This document shows, in pieces, positions 34,870 through 43,440 of a DNA stretch of 64,000 bases (its first letter is position 1; each line of letters begins with the position of its first letter). Source of the stretch: Myxococcales bacterium (GTDB lineage Bacteria > Myxococcota_A > Polyangia > Polyangiales > Ga0077539); the NCBI GenBank assembly GCA_016793325.1, contig JAEUKI010000087.1:1-64000 (forward strand), written 5' to 3'. The notes under the pieces were generated by a model that made no database searches, was not told the DNA's origin, and saw only the letters and a program-made list of their open reading frames with translations. The position numbers and the translations under genes are program-made.

Positions 34870-35428
34870 AGTAGCGGAGGTTCTCTGCGTGGAGCGCGGT
34901 CCAGTCTTCAGCGATCTTGGTCGCGTCGAACTGTGACCTGGGTTGGACCGTGATGAGCACGCCGCCCTCGCGGAGGCCGAGGTCGTAGATCTTGGCGTGC
35001 GACTCGGGAATGCCGACGCGCACCAGACTTCCGATGAGTCCGCCCGCGAGTCCTCCGGCGCCCGATCCCGCGAGCGCAGCGACGAGCGGGCCGCTGATCA
35101 AGAGACCGATGCCAGGGATCGCGATCGGCGCTGCCACGGCGACGATGCCGAGGATGATCGCGCCCGCGACGCCGCCGACCGCCGAGCCGACGCCCGCGCC
35201 TTCGGCTGCCTTTTCGCCGCTGGTGTGCGTCATCGATGAGTGAGCCGCCAATCGCTTTCGCGTCTCGTCGGACATCAGGACGCTGACGTCTTCCTTGCGA
35301 TAGCCGCGCTTTTCGAGCGCGATGATCGCGGATTCGGCGTCGGCTTGGGCGCGGAAGAGGCCCGTCATCATGCGGGGAGTCGTCGCGTTGGGGCTGACGG
35401 TCGGGGCTGACGTTGCTTTGGGTTCCAT
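34868..35428 (-). CDS. YflT/general-stress-17M-like glycine-rich protein, 186 aa
   Basis: The N-terminal part has the short 'AVAVFRAQADAESAI..LEKRGY' type module ('RAQADAESAIIALEKRGYRK', about residues 24-44), as in heat/stress-induced YflT or YsnF proteins. A long Gly/Ala/Val-rich hydrophobic stretch (about 75-140, with 'VGSAVGGVAGAIILGIVAV') follows, probably a membrane-inserted glycine-zipper segment. The C-terminus returns to a soluble 'AKIYDLGLREGGVLITVQPR' part. GAGGACACCAC precedes the ATG. It fits the local group of small stress proteins. Confidence 0.78.
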   Translation of the reverse strand: MEPKATSAPTVSPNATTPRMMTGLFRAQADAESAIIALEKRGYRKEDVSVLMSDETRKRLAAHSSMTHTSGEKAAEGAGVGSAVGGVAGAIILGIVAVAAPIAIPGIGLLISGPLVAALAGSGAGGLAGGLIGSLVRVGIPESHAKIYDLGLREGGVLITVQPRSQFDATKIAEDWTALHAENLRY

Positions 35429-35771
35429 GTGGTGTCCTCGAATTCGTGTGCGCGCGACCCGACCTCGACGGACGTGGATCGTTCGTCGAGAGAGGGAAGC
35501 GCTGTTGTTGGCTCGACGAAGGACTGCGTTTGCTCCTCGGTCGTCGGAACTCGATCCCGACGAGCCGGAGGGGCCTTCGTTGTCTCTCGTTGTTTGTTCG
35601 AGCCGATGCAGTTGCGGTGCACGATGCGTACCGCTGTGGCTTCGAGAGACGAACGCTGTGCTCGTGAAGCGAGACCGCCACAGCGCGATCGCGCCGAGCG
35701 ACGCGTCACGCGCGTTCGATCTGCGCGGCGCTTGGTGATCGATCGGCGCGGGCGGGCATCGTCGAGGCCGC
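35429..35771. other. Gap between two minus-strand genes; nothing supported
   Basis: The 343-bp stretch between the YflT-like gene and the outer-membrane-type protein gene has no supported gene or repeat. Open frames here are short and Arg-rich. The promoter of the YflT-like gene is expected at its left end, but no clear boxes are seen. Confidence 0.4.
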
Positions 35772-36320
35772 TCAGAACGTGATGCCGATCGTTACGCCGC
35801 CTTCGAGCCCGAACCAGTACGGCGTCGTGTAGCCGAGCCAGACGGGAACGATGATCCCAGGAAGTCGAACACCCAGCAGGAGCCGATTCGCGATGATGAT
35901 GCGCCACTCGAGCCCCGCGTACGGCATGACGCCGAAGCCGAGACACGCACTTCCGCCACAGCCGTTGTACCAGAGCCCGACGTCCGCCCCGATGTACGGA
36001 CTCAGGAAGAACGCCGTGCTGCGAAGGAGCTTGATGTCCCACTGAAACCGCGCCCCGAGCGCGTAGTACCCGCCCCAACCGCCAGCGACAGAGAGCCCGA
36101 TGCCGAGCATTGGGCCCTCGTAGGTTCCGCCGAAATGGTGCTGTAGCTCGAGCTGCACGCGGCCCGCGCCGCCACGTTCGAAGCCAAAACCTCCATAGCC
36201 GCTGAGGGCGAGCGCGGTCCCGCGATAGTGCTGCGAGAGCAGGTCCTGCGCGTGCGACTCGGACGCGATCGAGACCATCGCGGCAGCCATCGCGGCACCA
36301 AACATCGAAGTCGTTTTCAT
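35772..36320 (-). CDS. Small outer-membrane-type beta-barrel protein, 182 aa
   Basis: A signal peptide (about residues 1-24, cleaved after SHAQ) is followed by a chain of alternating hydrophobic/polar strands rich in Gly, Tyr and Trp ('ALSGYGGFGFERGGAGRVQL', 'YFGLE'), ending in Phe ('GVTIGITF'). That is the pattern of a small outer-membrane beta barrel. A Cys pair around residue 130 ('NGCGGSACLG') may form a disulphide. GAGGTG precedes the ATG. Ligand or function unknown. Confidence 0.82.
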   Translation of the reverse strand: MKTTSMFGAAMAAAMVSIASESHAQDLLSQHYRGTALALSGYGGFGFERGGAGRVQLELQHHFGGTYEGPMLGIGLSVAGGWGGYYALGARFQWDIKLLRSTAFFLSPYIGADVGLWYNGCGGSACLGFGVMPYAGLEWRIIIANRLLLGVRLPGIIVPVWLGYTTPYWFGLEGGVTIGITF

Positions 36321-36522
36321 CGAAGCACCTCACGCGATCGAACCATCGAGACACGGTTGACCAACGCTCGGAGCAGCGCGTCGAACTTCGAGTCGATTTC
36401 GTCGCGACGGTGGCAAGAGCAATGATCGAGCCGCGCTACGTCGGTGCGTGATTGCCGCGGTGTGAGCGGCGCTGGCTCGCATCGTGCTCTTCCGCTCCAC
36501 GATTCATGCAACGGAGGCAATC

Positions 36523-37059
36523 ATGTCGAACACCATCGAACACGCAGTCAAAGACGCAAAGCACGCAATCCACGCAGCGACCAACGGCGCCGGGGAGCTC
36601 GCCGAGTCCGCAAACCAATCCGTGAAAGGCGGCATCGGCTCGGCGCTACACGGCGCCGAGCGCCTCGCATCCAAAGCGCGATCGAGCTGGATCGACGGCG
36701 TCACGGCGGTCACGGGGCTCATCATGAGCATCGGCAGCATCCCGAGCCGACAGCAGCTGAGCATCTTCGGGCTTCGCCGCCGCCGTTCTCTGGTCGACGT
36801 CGCGGCGCTGGGCGGAGCGTTCGCGATCGGCGTTGGCGCTGGCGTGCTGCTCGCGCCGATGTCGGGCGTCGAGCTGCGCCGCAAGATCGGGCGATACTTC
36901 ACGAACGCGTTGGGTCGAGGCGGCGCAAAGGATCCGCCCGCGGCGACAACGGAGAACGGCGCAGCCGTGCGGATCGCGCACAAAATCTCCAGCCGAGCGG
37001 ACGACGACGGCATGCCGTCGCGCGCCGACGGTGATCCCGAAGCGGATCGACAGCGCTGA
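36523..37059 (+). CDS. YtxH-like membrane protein, 178 aa
   Basis: An N-terminal amphipathic helical part (about residues 1-65) precedes a single membrane segment with the YtxH signature: 'AIGVGAGVLLAPMSGVELRR' (about 97-116). The tail is basic and disordered. GGAGG lies five bases before the ATG; the alternative upstream ATG at 36484 has no such site. YtxH-type proteins are small general-stress membrane proteins. It belongs to the local group with the LEA-like, Lmo0937-type and YflT-like proteins. Confidence 0.82.
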   Translation: MSNTIEHAVKDAKHAIHAATNGAGELAESANQSVKGGIGSALHGAERLASKARSSWIDGVTAVTGLIMSIGSIPSRQQLSIFGLRRRRSLVDVAALGGAFAIGVGAGVLLAPMSGVELRRKIGRYFTNALGRGGAKDPPAATTENGAAVRIAHKISSRADDDGMPSRADGDPEADRQR

Positions 37060-37394
37060 GCGGGCGTCGGGGTGGGATTGGGGGACTTTGCTGCAGATCC
37101 GCGAAGACCATCGGCGTCAGCAACGGTGTCTGTGAACGCAATCACGCCGCGGTGGCCGCGCGTCGGGCTCTTGTGGCGCGAAGTCCCTGGACGCTCCGTT
37201 GGAAGAAGACTCGTACGCGGGGTGTGATTGCGGTTCGTGCGCTGTTGTCGGGCCCCTTGGCTCCCGGTTCACGGCAATGCGAGGTCTGTCAGTGATTTTT
37301 CAGGACAGAATCGCGAGGCTCCCAACGGTGAGCCGAACCTCCCCTGCGCACGAACCACAATCACACCCCGTACGCGGAGGAACGACACACGACG
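37060..37394. other. Gap with a large stem-loop structure
   Basis: No gene is supported here. The gap contains a pair of inverted arms (see the separate repeat entry), and CCGTTGGAAG near 37194 recalls the palindromic repeat at 30919-31108. Confidence 0.5.
37219..37369. repeat. Inverted repeat, 23 of 24 bp, enclosing about 100 bp
   Basis: The arms at 37219-37242 and 37346-37369 are reverse complements except for one mismatch. The outer flanks also both contain GTACGC. The enclosed part contains further short self-complementary stretches (GGCTC near 37259, GAGCC near 37331). It could be a structured RNA, a terminator region for the converging genes at 37059 and 37395, or a small mobile repeat. 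Confidence 0.7.
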
Positions 37395-37832
37395 CTATGG
37401 CGTGGGTGGCGGGGAGGGCGCCAGCTCGTTGACCTCGGTCTCCTTGAGCTCGGACGCCCGCGCCGCCGCCGCGCTGAGCTTCTCTTTGGTCGCGACCCCC
37501 GCGACGTTCAAGACCTCTGCGAAGCCGACAGACCGCAGCAACTGCGCGGCGCGCGCGCCGCGAATCCATCGATGAGCGAAGATCACGACGGGCTGCTGCT
37601 TCCCCCCGAGCTCGTGCGCGCGTCGCGCGAGCTCTTCGAGAGGAATGTTCACCGCGACCCGCGGATGATGCCGCGCGAACTCGCCGACGTCGTCGACGTC
37701 CACGAGCAGCGCGCCGCGCGTGAGCCAGTCGCGAGCCTCGAAGATTCGAATCACGTAGTAGTGAAAGAGCAGTGCGAACGGAGCGCACAGCGCCCCGGCT
37801 ACGACGAAACCAACCCAAGCGCTGATCAACAT
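37395..37832 (-). CDS. Membrane-anchored rhodanese fold lacking the catalytic cysteine, 145 aa
   Basis: One N-terminal transmembrane helix (about residues 5-25, 'WVGFVVAGALCAPFALLFHYY') is followed by a rhodanese-like domain ('LLVDVDDVGEFARHHPRVAV...VNIPLEELARR'). The active-site loop, normally CxxGxRA, reads 'FAHRWIRGARAAQLL' (about 93-107) with Ala/His in place of Cys. It is therefore probably a binding or regulatory relative rather than a sulphurtransferase. The start at 37832 opens just before the helix. Partner unknown. Confidence 0.8.
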   Translation of the reverse strand: MLISAWVGFVVAGALCAPFALLFHYYVIRIFEARDWLTRGALLVDVDDVGEFARHHPRVAVNIPLEELARRAHELGGKQQPVVIFAHRWIRGARAAQLLRSVGFAEVLNVAGVATKEKLSAAAARASELKETEVNELAPSPPPTP

Positions 37833-38228
37833 GGTTGCGACCTCGACACAAACGCAACGCACGTTTCGAGCCGCCGCCGTTCGCCGCCGCGACCTTCGCG
37901 CGAGAGGACTCGCGTCGCGCTCGGTGCGCAGGGTCGGCGACGCATGCCTGCACAAGCGCCACAGTGAGGCGCGCGAGAAGAACTCGGAACGCCGCCGACC
38001 GGGCGAGCGGCTCGGTCGCGATCAACTTCTGCCGCGCTGAGCGCAATCCCGCTCCAATGAAAGAACCTGCTCGGACCGAGACTGAGCCCGGAGATGCGTT
38101 CGCGGGCGCGCTTGTGTTTGCCCGACGACGGCCAACGAGTTGCAAGCGCTTCTCGTCGCATGGCTCGCAGCAACAAAGCTCACGGCGATTTCGTGGGCGC
38201 TCGAGCCAGAGAAAGTAGTCATGATCGT

Positions 38229-38834
38229 ATGAAGAACCTCGTGCTCTCCACGCTTCTCGGAGCGTCTCTCTTGCACTGCAACCAGCCCAAGCCGGAGGCT
38301 CTGCAGCAGGAGCAGGCCCACGAGCGAACCGTGCTCGCGCAACGGCAAGCCGAGCAGCTCGCGCAGGCGCAGCGAAGCGCACAAGAGAACCTCGATCGCG
38401 AGACGCGGTCGGCGCAAAACACGCAACAGCAGGCCGCCGTCGAAATCCAGCGACTCGAGGCTCTGATGACGCAGGCCTGCGCTGGCATCGAGAACGGACG
38501 ACGAGAGCAGTGCCCAATGGGGGCTGACTCTGTCGCGGCGGTGCAGGACGTCGCTTCGGGGGTCTCGCTGCGGATGAATTCCTCCGCAGGAACGCGTGAG
38601 CAGTTCAATCACCGCGTCGAGTGCTATCGCGCGTGGGGGACGGTTCGTACCGCGAGGAGCCCTGCGAACGCAGCGCCGCTCGCGCCGACTGCGTGCTTGA
38701 TCGACGTTCCGGGCATCAACATGCAGCTCCGCGACACACGTGGAACGCTCGATGTCGAGCTCACCACCGCGGATGATCGCCGCGATGATCTCCGCACTCG
38801 AGCGCACCTGCTCGATCGACGCGCTGCGATCTGA
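38229..38834 (+). CDS. Coiled-coil lipoprotein, 201 aa
   Basis: A signal peptide ends in LLHC (Cys17). The mature protein begins with a Gln/Ala/Glu/Arg-rich coiled coil (about residues 22-80, 'QEQAHERTVLAQRQAEQL'). A Cys-containing globular part follows to the C-terminus. The layout suggests an envelope spacer or scaffold lipoprotein. No family is recognised. The ATG at 38229 opens the signal; the frame is open upstream but looks non-coding. Confidence 0.8.
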   Translation: MKNLVLSTLLGASLLHCNQPKPEALQQEQAHERTVLAQRQAEQLAQAQRSAQENLDRETRSAQNTQQQAAVEIQRLEALMTQACAGIENGRREQCPMGADSVAAVQDVASGVSLRMNSSAGTREQFNHRVECYRAWGTVRTARSPANAAPLAPTACLIDVPGINMQLRDTRGTLDVELTTADDRRDDLRTRAHLLDRRAAI

Positions 38835-39011
38835 ACGAAGCGCGCGCCGGCTCTCGTCGCGCTCTCACCGCGCGCGCTTGGTTCGACGCGCGTTCAACCG
38901 TCTCGTCCGCCCGTGGTCCGCCCAACGGGGCGCTTCGATGCGCTCACGGGCGCTCGAGCAGCGGCGCGCGAAGCGCCGGGCAACGCCGCGCAGGCGAGCC
39001 CACGCGCGCGG

Positions 39012-39470
39012 TCAGTCGTCGAGCAGCTTCTCGAGCATCCTCGCGTAGTCTTTCTCGTACTGCCGAGCGAGGGAGCGCTTCTTCGTGGCGGACAGGATTC
39101 TTCCTGACGCTTGAAAGAAGCAGCTCTCTTCCTCTTTCAAATGGTGGTGGATCGACTTGCTGAGCGATTTGGCGGGCCGAAGCCACGCGCGTGATGAGGT
39201 GTCCGTTGCCGTCAGCGCTTGGGCCAGCTCGTCGATGTCGTGGTGTTCGGCGATCGCGTGCCGCGACGATTGGAGGCCCGCGTCGTCGAGCAGAATCACC
39301 GCGTAGAGGAAGCGTTCTTCCGCCGCGGCGTGCGCCGCGCATTCGCAGCGGAGCGCCTTGACGACTGAGCGCCTGTCGACGCCGCCGGGCTTCGAGCGAA
39401 GCAACTTGCGACACAGCGCGCGTTGGCGTTGGTGGCTCTCTCGCAACGCGTCGAAGATGGTCTCGCTCAT
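39012..39470 (-). CDS. Hemerythrin HHE-domain protein, 152 aa
   Basis: The four-helix hemerythrin/HHE pattern is present: His13, His47 with Glu51, the pair at 76-77, and His108-110 with Glu113. Together they can hold a di-iron centre. The length matches single-domain proteins of this family. They bind oxygen or serve in iron and oxygen/nitric-oxide handling. No signal peptide, so it is cytosolic. Four cysteines (20, 42, 44 and 117) might also matter. Confidence 0.9.
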   Translation of the reverse strand: MSETIFDALRESHQRQRALCRKLLRSKPGGVDRRSVVKALRCECAAHAAAEERFLYAVILLDDAGLQSSRHAIAEHHDIDELAQALTATDTSSRAWLRPAKSLSKSIHHHLKEEESCFFQASGRILSATKKRSLARQYEKDYARMLEKLLDD

Positions 39471-40096
39471 GGGCGCTCTGCTCCTGAAAAGTGTTTCGCG
39501 ACGCTCGTCGCAGGGTTTGCTGCTCCGCGGCGCTTCAGCGACCCGGGCTCAACCGCGCCGATCGTCTCCGTGGGCCTTCGAGGCCCGTCGCCTTCGCGAC
39601 ACAGGCGTGATGCGCGCCGTGTGTCGTTCGCCACCGTGCGCGACGTCAGAGCCTGCGGCCGCGTCTCGTCGAGCCTGCCGTTCAAGAGCAGTGCCATCGC
39701 GCGATCCGTGCGTCTCTCGGATCGGTCGGGCGATCGCGCTCGGCTCCGTCCCCACGTCTCGGAGATTCGCACCCATCGATCGCGCAAGGGCTCGCGCTTG
39801 GTGGCCCGATGCGAGGCCCGATGCGGGCGTTCGATGCGTATTTCGACAACGACGGATTGTCTCTTCGCCTCGCTTTGTTTGGTCGCGCCGCGCGGCGGAG
39901 GGACCTCGCCGCCGCACGCTGCGCAGCGGGGAGCGAGGCCGACGCCGCTCGCGCCACTGCGACTCGTGCCCTTGGCGCCACCGAACGTCGGACGCCCGCG
40001 GGGGCTCGTCCGAAGCACGCGGCACGCGACGGTCCCGCGCCGCATCGTGAGCTTCGGCCCGCTGATGGGCTTGTTGCTCCTGCCGATGGAGGTGCC
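39471..40096. other. Gap without a supported gene
   Basis: The 626-bp divergent region between the hemerythrin gene and the fatty acid hydroxylase gene holds no supported gene on either strand. Frames are Arg/Ser/Ala/Pro-rich shadow readings. It must hold the control signals for both genes, but no consensus promoter is visible by eye. Confidence 0.4.
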
Positions 40097-41023
40097 ATGG
40101 CGTCGATCCCCGAGCGTCTATCGATCGTCAGCGGCGCGCTGACCGCGCTGTTCTTCGTCTTCATTCCGTTCGAGCTGCGCGCTCGTCACAAGCGCGGGAC
40201 GCTGACGCGCGACTCGGTTCGCGAGATGTTCGCGAGCGCGAGCCCGCTGATCCCGACGCTGCTGCTCGGAGCGGTGACGGTGTCGTTTGTCACGGGGCTC
40301 TTTCTCGCAGCCTCGCGTCTGGCCATCACCCGCGTGCCGACAACCGCGCTCACGACCGTCACGTGCTTGTTGCTGTGCGACCTCCTCTACTACGTCGATC
40401 ATCGCGCGGGGCACCGTCTGCGCGTGTACTGGGCGGTGTCGCACTCGGTGCACCACAGCTCGCCGCAGTACGACCAGAGCACCGCGCTCAGGGTGTCGTT
40501 CGTCGACGGGTTTCTCTCGCCGTGGTTTCAAGTGCCCGCGGTGCTCGTGGGGTTCGACCCGCTGTTGGTGGCAGGCTGCTTCGGCGTGGTGATCGCGTAT
40601 CAGCAGTGGATTCACACCGAGACGATCGGCAGCCTCGGGTGGCTCGATCGCGTCTTCATGACGCCGTCCAACCACCGCGTGCATCACTCGTCGCAGCCCG
40701 AGCACCTCGACAAGAACTACGGCGGAATCCTGGTGATCTGGGATCGCATGTTCGGCACATACGCCCGCGAAACGGGCGCGGTCACCTACGGGTTGACGCG
40801 CCCGATCGAATCGATAAACCCCATCGAGGTTCACGTCGCCGAGCTTCGACGCCTCGTCGCCGACCTCCGACGCCCGGCGACGTTGCTCGACAAGTGCAAG
40901 CTGTTGTTCTTGGGCCCAGAGTTCGTCCCGCAGTCGTGGACCGACGCGCACGCGCGTCGCGCGCTCACGAAGGCCGCGTCGGAGTCCGATGCGACGTCCG
41001 AAGCTGCGGCGCGCACAACGTGA
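40097..41023 (+). CDS. Fatty acid hydroxylase/sterol desaturase-family membrane protein, 308 aa
   Basis: Three His clusters bind a di-iron centre: His102/His106 in 'DHRAGH', 'HSVHH' (116-120), and 'HRVHH' (193-197), with an extra His173 ('WIH'). Hydrophobic segments lie at about residues 8-25, 50-72, 82-100 and 145-170. This is the fatty acid hydroxylase superfamily, whose members hydroxylate or desaturate sterols, fatty acids or carotenoids; the substrate is unknown. A TGGAGG ribosome-binding site precedes the ATG. The frame is open upstream but that part is not coding-like. Confidence 0.92.
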   Translation: MASIPERLSIVSGALTALFFVFIPFELRARHKRGTLTRDSVREMFASASPLIPTLLLGAVTVSFVTGLFLAASRLAITRVPTTALTTVTCLLLCDLLYYVDHRAGHRLRVYWAVSHSVHHSSPQYDQSTALRVSFVDGFLSPWFQVPAVLVGFDPLLVAGCFGVVIAYQQWIHTETIGSLGWLDRVFMTPSNHRVHHSSQPEHLDKNYGGILVIWDRMFGTYARETGAVTYGLTRPIESINPIEVHVAELRRLVADLRRPATLLDKCKLLFLGPEFVPQSWTDAHARRALTKAASESDATSEAAARTT

Positions 41024-41088
41024 CGCCGTCGTTGACGCGCTTCGCGTGTCGTTCCGACGTCCATCGAGCGCTCGAAGCAGCGGGCCCC

Positions 41089-42096
41089 TCACGACGAAAG
41101 CTTCGAGAGCCACGCCGCGAGCGCCGCGCAGCGAAGGTCGTCGTCGAGGGCTTCGCCGTCGTCGAGGGCGGCTGAGAGCTTGATTGCGTGATCATCGAGC
41201 GACGCGACGGCGCGAGCGCGCAAGACGTTCCACGGCGCGGTGCTCTCGAGCGGGCGATCGAGCGCGCCGACGAACGCGACGCGCATCGCGAGCAACGCGT
41301 GGGACGCTTCGTCGACGAGCCGCTGCGCGAGCTCGGGCGCGAGAACCCTCGCGAGCGATAGCGTCGCCTCGCTGCCCGTGACCGCGTGAAGGAGCGTGAA
41401 CGTCACGCCCGCTGCGTGCTCTCCGCGGGCGAGCAAGCGCGCGGCCTCGCGACGAAGCTCGAGCGCGCGCGACGCTGGGTCGCCCTCGCGGCGGAGCGCG
41501 GCGCTCACCGCCCCGAGCGTCGGGTGAGCCGCGGCTCGCTCGGCCAACGTCGGCGTGATGAGCCCCGGCCGATGAACGAGCGCGTCCGGCGAAGGATCGA
41601 GCTTCGCGAGCGCCTGCGCGAGCGAGAGCGTTCCGCGCTGGGACGGATGCGGGCGCTGCGGCAACACAGACCCGCGGAGACGCGCGTACACGAGCGCCCG
41701 CGCGAGCTCGGCGCGACGCGACGGGTGATCGTCTCGCGCGAGCCCCCGCGCTGCGTGCGCGACGCGAAGCAGCCCGTGAAACGCCGCGCCCGCGACCGTC
41801 TCGGCCAGCGACGGCGCGTGCTCGGCGAGGACCGCGCGCCAGCCTTCACGATCGATCCGGAGCTGCATCGCGACGGCCTGCTCCGAGAACCCGCGCAGCG
41901 CGGCGTCGGGCTCTCGATCGAGTTCGCGGAGGCGCGGCATGTAGCGCGCGGCGAAGGGCTCGATCGCGTCGGGATCGAGCCGCTCGAGCGCTTCGATGAC
42001 CATCGCAGCGTGATCCGTCAGGCTCGGACCGTACTCGGGGCTCGTGCGCGAGAGCGAGGCGAGGGCCTCTCTCGCTAGCGTATTGGCGGCGTTCAT
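41089..42096 (-). CDS. Questin-oxidase-like (DUF4243) protein, 335 aa
   Basis: The sequence has the overall features of the questin oxidase / DUF4243 family: an N-terminal helical part with 'LTDHAAMVIEALERL' (about residues 26-40), a central 'LAETVAGAAFHGLLRVAHAARGL' (about 98-120), and 'GVTFTLLHAVTGSEATLSLA' (about 230-250) with conserved His residues. Fungal questin oxidase opens an anthraquinone ring by a Baeyer-Villiger reaction; bacterial homologues have no proven substrate. The start at 42096 is preferred over the ATG 16 codons upstream, which would overlap the divergent gene's start region more deeply. Confidence 0.75.
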   Translation of the reverse strand: MNAANTLAREALASLSRTSPEYGPSLTDHAAMVIEALERLDPDAIEPFAARYMPRLRELDREPDAALRGFSEQAVAMQLRIDREGWRAVLAEHAPSLAETVAGAAFHGLLRVAHAARGLARDDHPSRRAELARALVYARLRGSVLPQRPHPSQRGTLSLAQALAKLDPSPDALVHRPGLITPTLAERAAAHPTLGAVSAALRREGDPASRALELRREAARLLARGEHAAGVTFTLLHAVTGSEATLSLARVLAPELAQRLVDEASHALLAMRVAFVGALDRPLESTAPWNVLRARAVASLDDHAIKLSAALDDGEALDDDLRCAALAAWLSKLSS

Positions 42097-42286
42097 GGCG
42101 GATTTTGTAGGGTCGATCGCGCATCGAAGCCCGCGGCGTGCCAACGGATTGGCGGCATGCTCACGAGAGAACCGAGCGCCGCTCCCGGCTCGCGCTGCGG
42201 TCTCGTCGCGACGCGCGTTCGTCGCATCGGATCACTCGTGCCCAACCGACGGTTTCGAACGCGCTGCCGCGTTGGTACGCTGCGGT

Positions 42287-42784
42287 GTGACGAGCATTTC
42301 TCGAGTGGGCGCTGCGTCCGCCGTTCCCGGGATCGAACGGACCGAGGGTGTGGGGTGGGCGATCCGCGATGCGCTCGGGACGTCCCCGCCGATCGACCGA
42401 GCGTTTGTCGAGAAGCTCGTCGAGCTGTTCGCTGCGGCTTCGAAATCGCGGAACGACGGACCCGTGATGATGGGTGTGCTCACCTGCAGCGCGTGCGTGC
42501 TCACACGAGGCCCCGACTGGATGACGCTGTTCGACCAGCGCATCGAAGTGCGAACCACCACGCTCTTGGTGCCTGCGAACACGTTCGTGTACTTCGTCTC
42601 CGCGATGGTCTTGCACGCCATGGACGCGCATTCATTTGTGCCGTCCCAAGAGTTCGTGCAAGCGACGCTGGCCTGCGAAACGCCGGGCTCCGCTCGGTAC
42701 CTGATGCAGCTCCGACGCGCTGGCGGAGGCGAGTACGTGTCCCGGGTGCTCCTCGCCCGCAAGCTGCGTTCGCGCGCGCCCTGA
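42287..42784 (+). CDS. Uncharacterised protein, 165 aa
   Basis: From the GTG at 42287 the product reads as an ordinary globular alpha/beta protein with two cysteines (about residues 64-67, 'LTCSACV') and no signal peptide. The frame upstream is open but Arg-rich. The start is uncertain. It is divergent from the questin-oxidase-like gene. No family is recognised. Confidence 0.6.
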   Translation: MTSISRVGAASAVPGIERTEGVGWAIRDALGTSPPIDRAFVEKLVELFAAASKSRNDGPVMMGVLTCSACVLTRGPDWMTLFDQRIEVRTTTLLVPANTFVYFVSAMVLHAMDAHSFVPSQEFVQATLACETPGSARYLMQLRRAGGGEYVSRVLLARKLRSRAP

Positions 42785-43440
42785 TCTTCGATATGCGTCA
42801 GCTGTATCGATGAGCCGCAAGGCCTCTGCGCTTCGCGATGGTCACCGCAGAAACACGAGTCATCCGCCGATCGATCGCGGCGACGCGCGGCATATCGTCG
42901 GCGAATCGCTCGGTCGATGGTGTTGAATCCTGGTGCGTTGGCAACCCCGGTGAACGCCGCGCGCCGGCTTCGCGACGCTCTGTCGCGAAGAGGCCCCAGG
43001 CTTGCGCCTCATCGGTGCCCAAGTTCGGAACGTGACAATGACGGATGAACTCCGACCGCGCTCGTCCTGGATTTCTCCTCGCACCACTTGGGCAACGCTG
43101 AGACCTTTCCCTCGGGCGGTGTGCATCGACGCGAGTGACGATTGATGCGCGCTGATCGTCGCGCGGAGGCAATGGCGCTGCGGCGGGCCGCGACCGCGCG
43201 ATCGCCGCGTGCACCGGCGGCGTCGTTCGTTGCCGACGCGCGGGCTGGGGCTCTCGGGAGTTTTCCCGGGAGCGTGTTCTTTGCGTGTCTTCTTGTTTCT
43301 GGTCGTCGCAAGAGAGTCGAACGATCCGATCGGCTTCTCGTTGCTGCGGCGCCGACGAGTTAGCGGTCGTCATACGAAGACAACCAACGGACGCGACGCG
43401 GTTGCTATCGTCGCCGAGGCGAAGGCACAGAACGAGGAGC
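42785..43440. other. Gap with two hairpins; no supported gene
   Basis: No gene is supported in 656 bp. A hairpin with a perfect nine-pair stem, CTTCGCGAC / GTCGCGAAG, lies at 42968-42990. A palindromic block CTCGGGAGTTTTCCCGGGAG lies at 43253-43272 and resembles the centre of the repeat at 30919-31108. The right end holds the leader of the large lipoprotein gene, with GAGGAGC before its start codon. Confidence 0.45.
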
